From an uncultured Lachnospiraceae bacterium (GTDB taxonomy: Bacteria; Bacillota; Clostridia; Lachnospirales; Lachnospiraceae), in contig CAJUCK010000006.1 of NCBI GenBank assembly GCA_910585395.1, forward strand, positions 7,892 through 34,585: a stretch of 26,694 nt of DNA. The letters run 5' to 3'. Below, in pieces: positions 24,117-26,694 of this stretch. The position numbers and the translations under genes are program-made. How positions within the stretch are numbered: the stretch's first letter is position 1; every line of letters starts with the position of its first letter. Below the pieces are notes generated by a model. The model saw only the letters and a list, made by a program, of their open reading frames with translations, was not told where the DNA came from and made no database searches.

Positions 24117-26627
24117 TTATTGAAGCAGGATATCAAAAGTATCACATGAAGTTTCCAGCTGCTCTTGCTGTTCACACACACAGCATGAAATTGTGTCGGA
24201 ATTTTTTATCTTAATGTATAAATATTTGTCCTGACAGTCCTCATCCATATATTCGTCTAGTTCCACGCTCCTTAATCCTGGACAGTCCGCGTCTTTTATA
24301 CTGGTGTCTGTATAATGTATTTTCATGTCCAATGAATGAATATGCCCATACCTATGCCATTTTTCATCTTGATTCACTCTGTCAATAATTACAACAAACT
24401 CATTTGTTCCGCCATTGATTGTCCCAACATACCAGTTAAAAGGATGTCCATTCAAAATATATGATTTGTTTACATAATAATCGCTGAGTCTGAGCTGACC
24501 TAATGCCACTGCTGTCTTAGGAGTAATTGCAATCTGTTTCGGCTTGCTTTCTAACACTTCTCCTTGTTTCAAATCCGCCATAAATTCATCACTTGTTTCA
24601 TCCACAAGCATTATAATATTATCTGGAAATTGTTCCTCCATAATCTTGCCAAGTATTCTATTTTTTGAGCTGTTTCCAGCTTTAAAAATATGAACATCCT
24701 CAATTTTAAAGCTGTCGATTCCGCATTCTCTCAACGCATCCCTTCTGCTCTCAAAAACTCTCTTTAAATCTTCTTTAAAGGATGAGACTGTCTGGAGCAG
24801 GATATTCTGCAGCCGTTCTTCGATTTCTCTTATGTCAAATGATACGTGTATACTTTTGGTTTCACCATACAAATCCATAAATTCTATCTGTTCTACATTT
24901 GATTTCTGCACTACCTGATTCTTTTTGAATTCTTCCGCCGCTTTATCTGCATCAGATATCAATACAGATTCAGTGATTTCTGTATCCAAATTTACTTCTG
25001 GCTTTACGTTCGAATTTGCCCTTGTTGGCCTTAGTGGTCTGGAATTCCCTGCAGCCTGCATACTTTCTGCTCTGCCCATGTCCAAACTATATTTTCCTTC
25101 AAAAATATTCCTTGTGATTCTCTCGCTGATTTTTCTCACATTTGCTTTCGCACTCACAGAATTTTGGAATAAACCTTCCAGCTGGTCATTATCTGGCCTC
25201 ACTTCGCCATCTGGCTGTTCAAAAGGAATCTTATTCTCTATAAGCTGCTGCATGTTGGTAGGAGAAATATAGATCCAGTAAGACATCCTTCTTATCAAAT
25301 GTTCTCCGCCAATAAAGCTGTCTCCATCCACCCCAAGAATATTAATGCAGCTGCGGTTTGGTTCTCTTTTATCAGGCGTAAAAATGCCAAAGGAATAATC
25401 TAAGGTTCCTCCACCAAAATCATATACTGCAAATAATTTCCCTTTCTGGTCTTCTCTGTCAATTTTCAAATATCTGCCGCATATGGAACCAATATACGCA
25501 ACTGGTTCTGGATATTTTGCTTCCACTTTAAATACAGGCTTTTTTCTTGCATCTACAGCCTCTCTAAGGGGTATTGGAATCGAACGTTTCAATCCATATT
25601 CTAACGAGGCACACATTCTTTTTTTAACTTCTTCACTAAATTTTACAGGATACGTAATTTGATATTTTGTATATATTTTATTTTTTTCCACACGATTGAT
25701 TGCTTTGCCAAGAATATATCCATAGAAAGCTACCGCATCCAAGGATTCTTTATTTTGTTTATTACAAGAAGATACAATTTCTACTGTTCGGATATCCTGC
25801 GGAATCAGCGGAGTGATTAACAGCTGATTTTCTGCCTCCAGAATTTTAGGAATCATTTTAATATCTGAAACAATTGCATTTAACTCTTTGTCGCTTACTT
25901 TGTTCAAGCATCTTTTTACTGAATATCCAAAATCAAACTGAACCTCTTTGTCTCCTTGTTCTGCCTCGTCTAAATTTCCTTTTATCATCATTGGCAGATT
26001 AAAGTTTTCTGCCCTCCATTGATGATAAATCTCATTCCATCTGTAAATCATAATATAGGTAGGATTTTCATAAATATTGATATCATCCTCACTATTTTCA
26101 CCAGCAGACAACGTCAACAATTCAATCCCATTTTCTCCTTGTACAGCAACACATGTGGAGGATGTGCCAAAGTCAATAGATACCGTTTTTTTCTGAAGAG
26201 GAATACTCGCTCTTTCTCCCGGCTTATACATTGTATTATTTAGCTGCAGCTCAACTGGAAAGCAATACGTTACATCATTTAATCTATCTGTCTTACTTAT
26301 AAAACTTATGTCTAAATATCCAGAGAATAAATTTTTCTGTTTCGTCTTGTCAAATACGTTCCCTAATTCATTCGTATAAACATAGGCAAACATTTCATAA
26401 GTTTTGCCTTCATCTTCACAGCTGCCAGATGCAATTTCTGCCTCCATTGTGATAGTTTCCATAGAATCATTATTTCTCTTATTAAAATGTAGCTTCACAT
26501 GATTCTCATATTCATCTGCTTTTTCTGTTAGACAAGACATATAAAACTTTAACTTTCTCACTCCATGATCTGCCCATAAACCGCTGTCTGTAAGTACCTT
26601 TTTGGTTATTTCTGGAAACCCAAACAT
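24117..26627 (-). CDS. Atypical Hsp70/actin-fold ATPase, 5' end uncertain
   Basis: 836 residues from the ATG at 26625-26627. An N-terminal, beta-rich region (1-145) has no family I recognise. An Hsp70-like ATPase core then follows with phosphate-1 VSIDFGTSSTCVAV (149-162), connect-1 PEPVAYIG (373-380), phosphate-2 VYDFGGGTLDYSFG (401-414), adenosine motif IFKAGNSSKNRILGKIM (647-663) and connect-2 KTAVALGQL (704-712). A polar, low-complexity insert lies at about 515-560. The last 120 residues are beta-rich and unlike the DnaK lid; there is no EEVD-type tail. It probably works as an ATP-driven switch or chaperone for the cluster. The ATG has GGAG six bases upstream, but the frame stays open for 22 further codons to the window edge, so the protein may start outside. 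Confidence 0.88.
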   Translation of the reverse strand: MFGFPEITKKVLTDSGLWADHGVRKLKFYMSCLTEKADEYENHVKLHFNKRNNDSMETITMEAEIASGSCEDEGKTYEMFAYVYTNELGNVFDKTKQKNLFSGYLDISFISKTDRLNDVTYCFPVELQLNNTMYKPGERASIPLQKKTVSIDFGTSSTCVAVQGENGIELLTLSAGENSEDDINIYENPTYIMIYRWNEIYHQWRAENFNLPMMIKGNLDEAEQGDKEVQFDFGYSVKRCLNKVSDKELNAIVSDIKMIPKILEAENQLLITPLIPQDIRTVEIVSSCNKQNKESLDAVAFYGYILGKAINRVEKNKIYTKYQITYPVKFSEEVKKRMCASLEYGLKRSIPIPLREAVDARKKPVFKVEAKYPEPVAYIGSICGRYLKIDREDQKGKLFAVYDFGGGTLDYSFGIFTPDKREPNRSCINILGVDGDSFIGGEHLIRRMSYWIYISPTNMQQLIENKIPFEQPDGEVRPDNDQLEGLFQNSVSAKANVRKISERITRNIFEGKYSLDMGRAESMQAAGNSRPLRPTRANSNVKPEVNLDTEITESVLISDADKAAEEFKKNQVVQKSNVEQIEFMDLYGETKSIHVSFDIREIEERLQNILLQTVSSFKEDLKRVFESRRDALRECGIDSFKIEDVHIFKAGNSSKNRILGKIMEEQFPDNIIMLVDETSDEFMADLKQGEVLESKPKQIAITPKTAVALGQLRLSDYYVNKSYILNGHPFNWYVGTINGGTNEFVVIIDRVNQDEKWHRYGHIHSLDMKIHYTDTSIKDADCPGLRSVELDEYMDEDCQDKYLYIKIKNSDTISCCVCEQQEQLETSCDTFDILLQ

Positions 26628-26694
26628 TTCTGTCTCCGTAATATCTGTATATATTAACTTTGGAACTTCCTCTGTAAAGCTATATTTTATCCTG

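Noticed and set aside
24117..26627. Housekeeping DnaK
   Set aside because: The ATPase motifs are widely spaced, the N-terminal region precedes rather than begins with the phosphate-1 motif, and there is no DnaK substrate-binding domain, GrpE or DnaJ.
1..26694. Mobile element or prophage bringing in the novel cluster
   Set aside because: I see no integrase, transposase, tRNA-end attachment site or flanking direct repeats in the window. The cluster looks somewhat more AT-rich than carAB by eye, but this was not computed.

Overview
The window looks like a chromosomal segment from an anaerobic, moderately AT-rich Firmicute, most likely a Lachnospiraceae member. This is inferred from the style of the RelA, CarAB, PadR/HAAS/DUF4097/PspC and FtsX proteins; no 16S or other marker is present. 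Every gene I support lies on the minus strand, so transcription runs from high to low coordinates. I see no rRNA, tRNA, CRISPR array, insertion sequence or integrase.

Reading right to left, 26694-17259 is a tight six-gene cluster that I cannot match to a named system. It encodes an atypical Hsp70/actin-fold ATPase, a long coiled-coil protein, an NrdG-like radical SAM activase with no ribonucleotide reductase beside it, two more coiled-coil proteins, and an 869-residue protein with two AAA+ modules behind a degenerate ATPase-like N-terminus. The last five genes overlap or are spaced by 4-29 bases, so they are very probably one transcription unit. This is the most interesting part of the window and may continue beyond the right edge.

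Next, 17211-15267 holds a response regulator/sensor kinase pair with a textbook promoter. It is followed by carA-carB (15070-10791) for carbamoyl phosphate, with its own promoter and a strong terminator. Then 10536-5307 is a four-gene cassette (FtsX-type permease, ABC ATPase, OmpR-type regulator, sensor kinase) of the sort used for peptide or antibiotic sensing and export, ending in a terminator.

After that, 5180-2834 is a PadR-controlled operon (padR, HAAS/DUF1700 protein, DUF4097 protein, PspC protein) with translationally coupled genes, a recognisable promoter and a terminator. It is probably an envelope-stress module. The left end carries a GNAT acetyltransferase with a HAD-like N-terminal region and a bifunctional (p)ppGpp synthetase/hydrolase. 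The latter is cut by the window edge and carries an apparent frameshift near its N-terminus.
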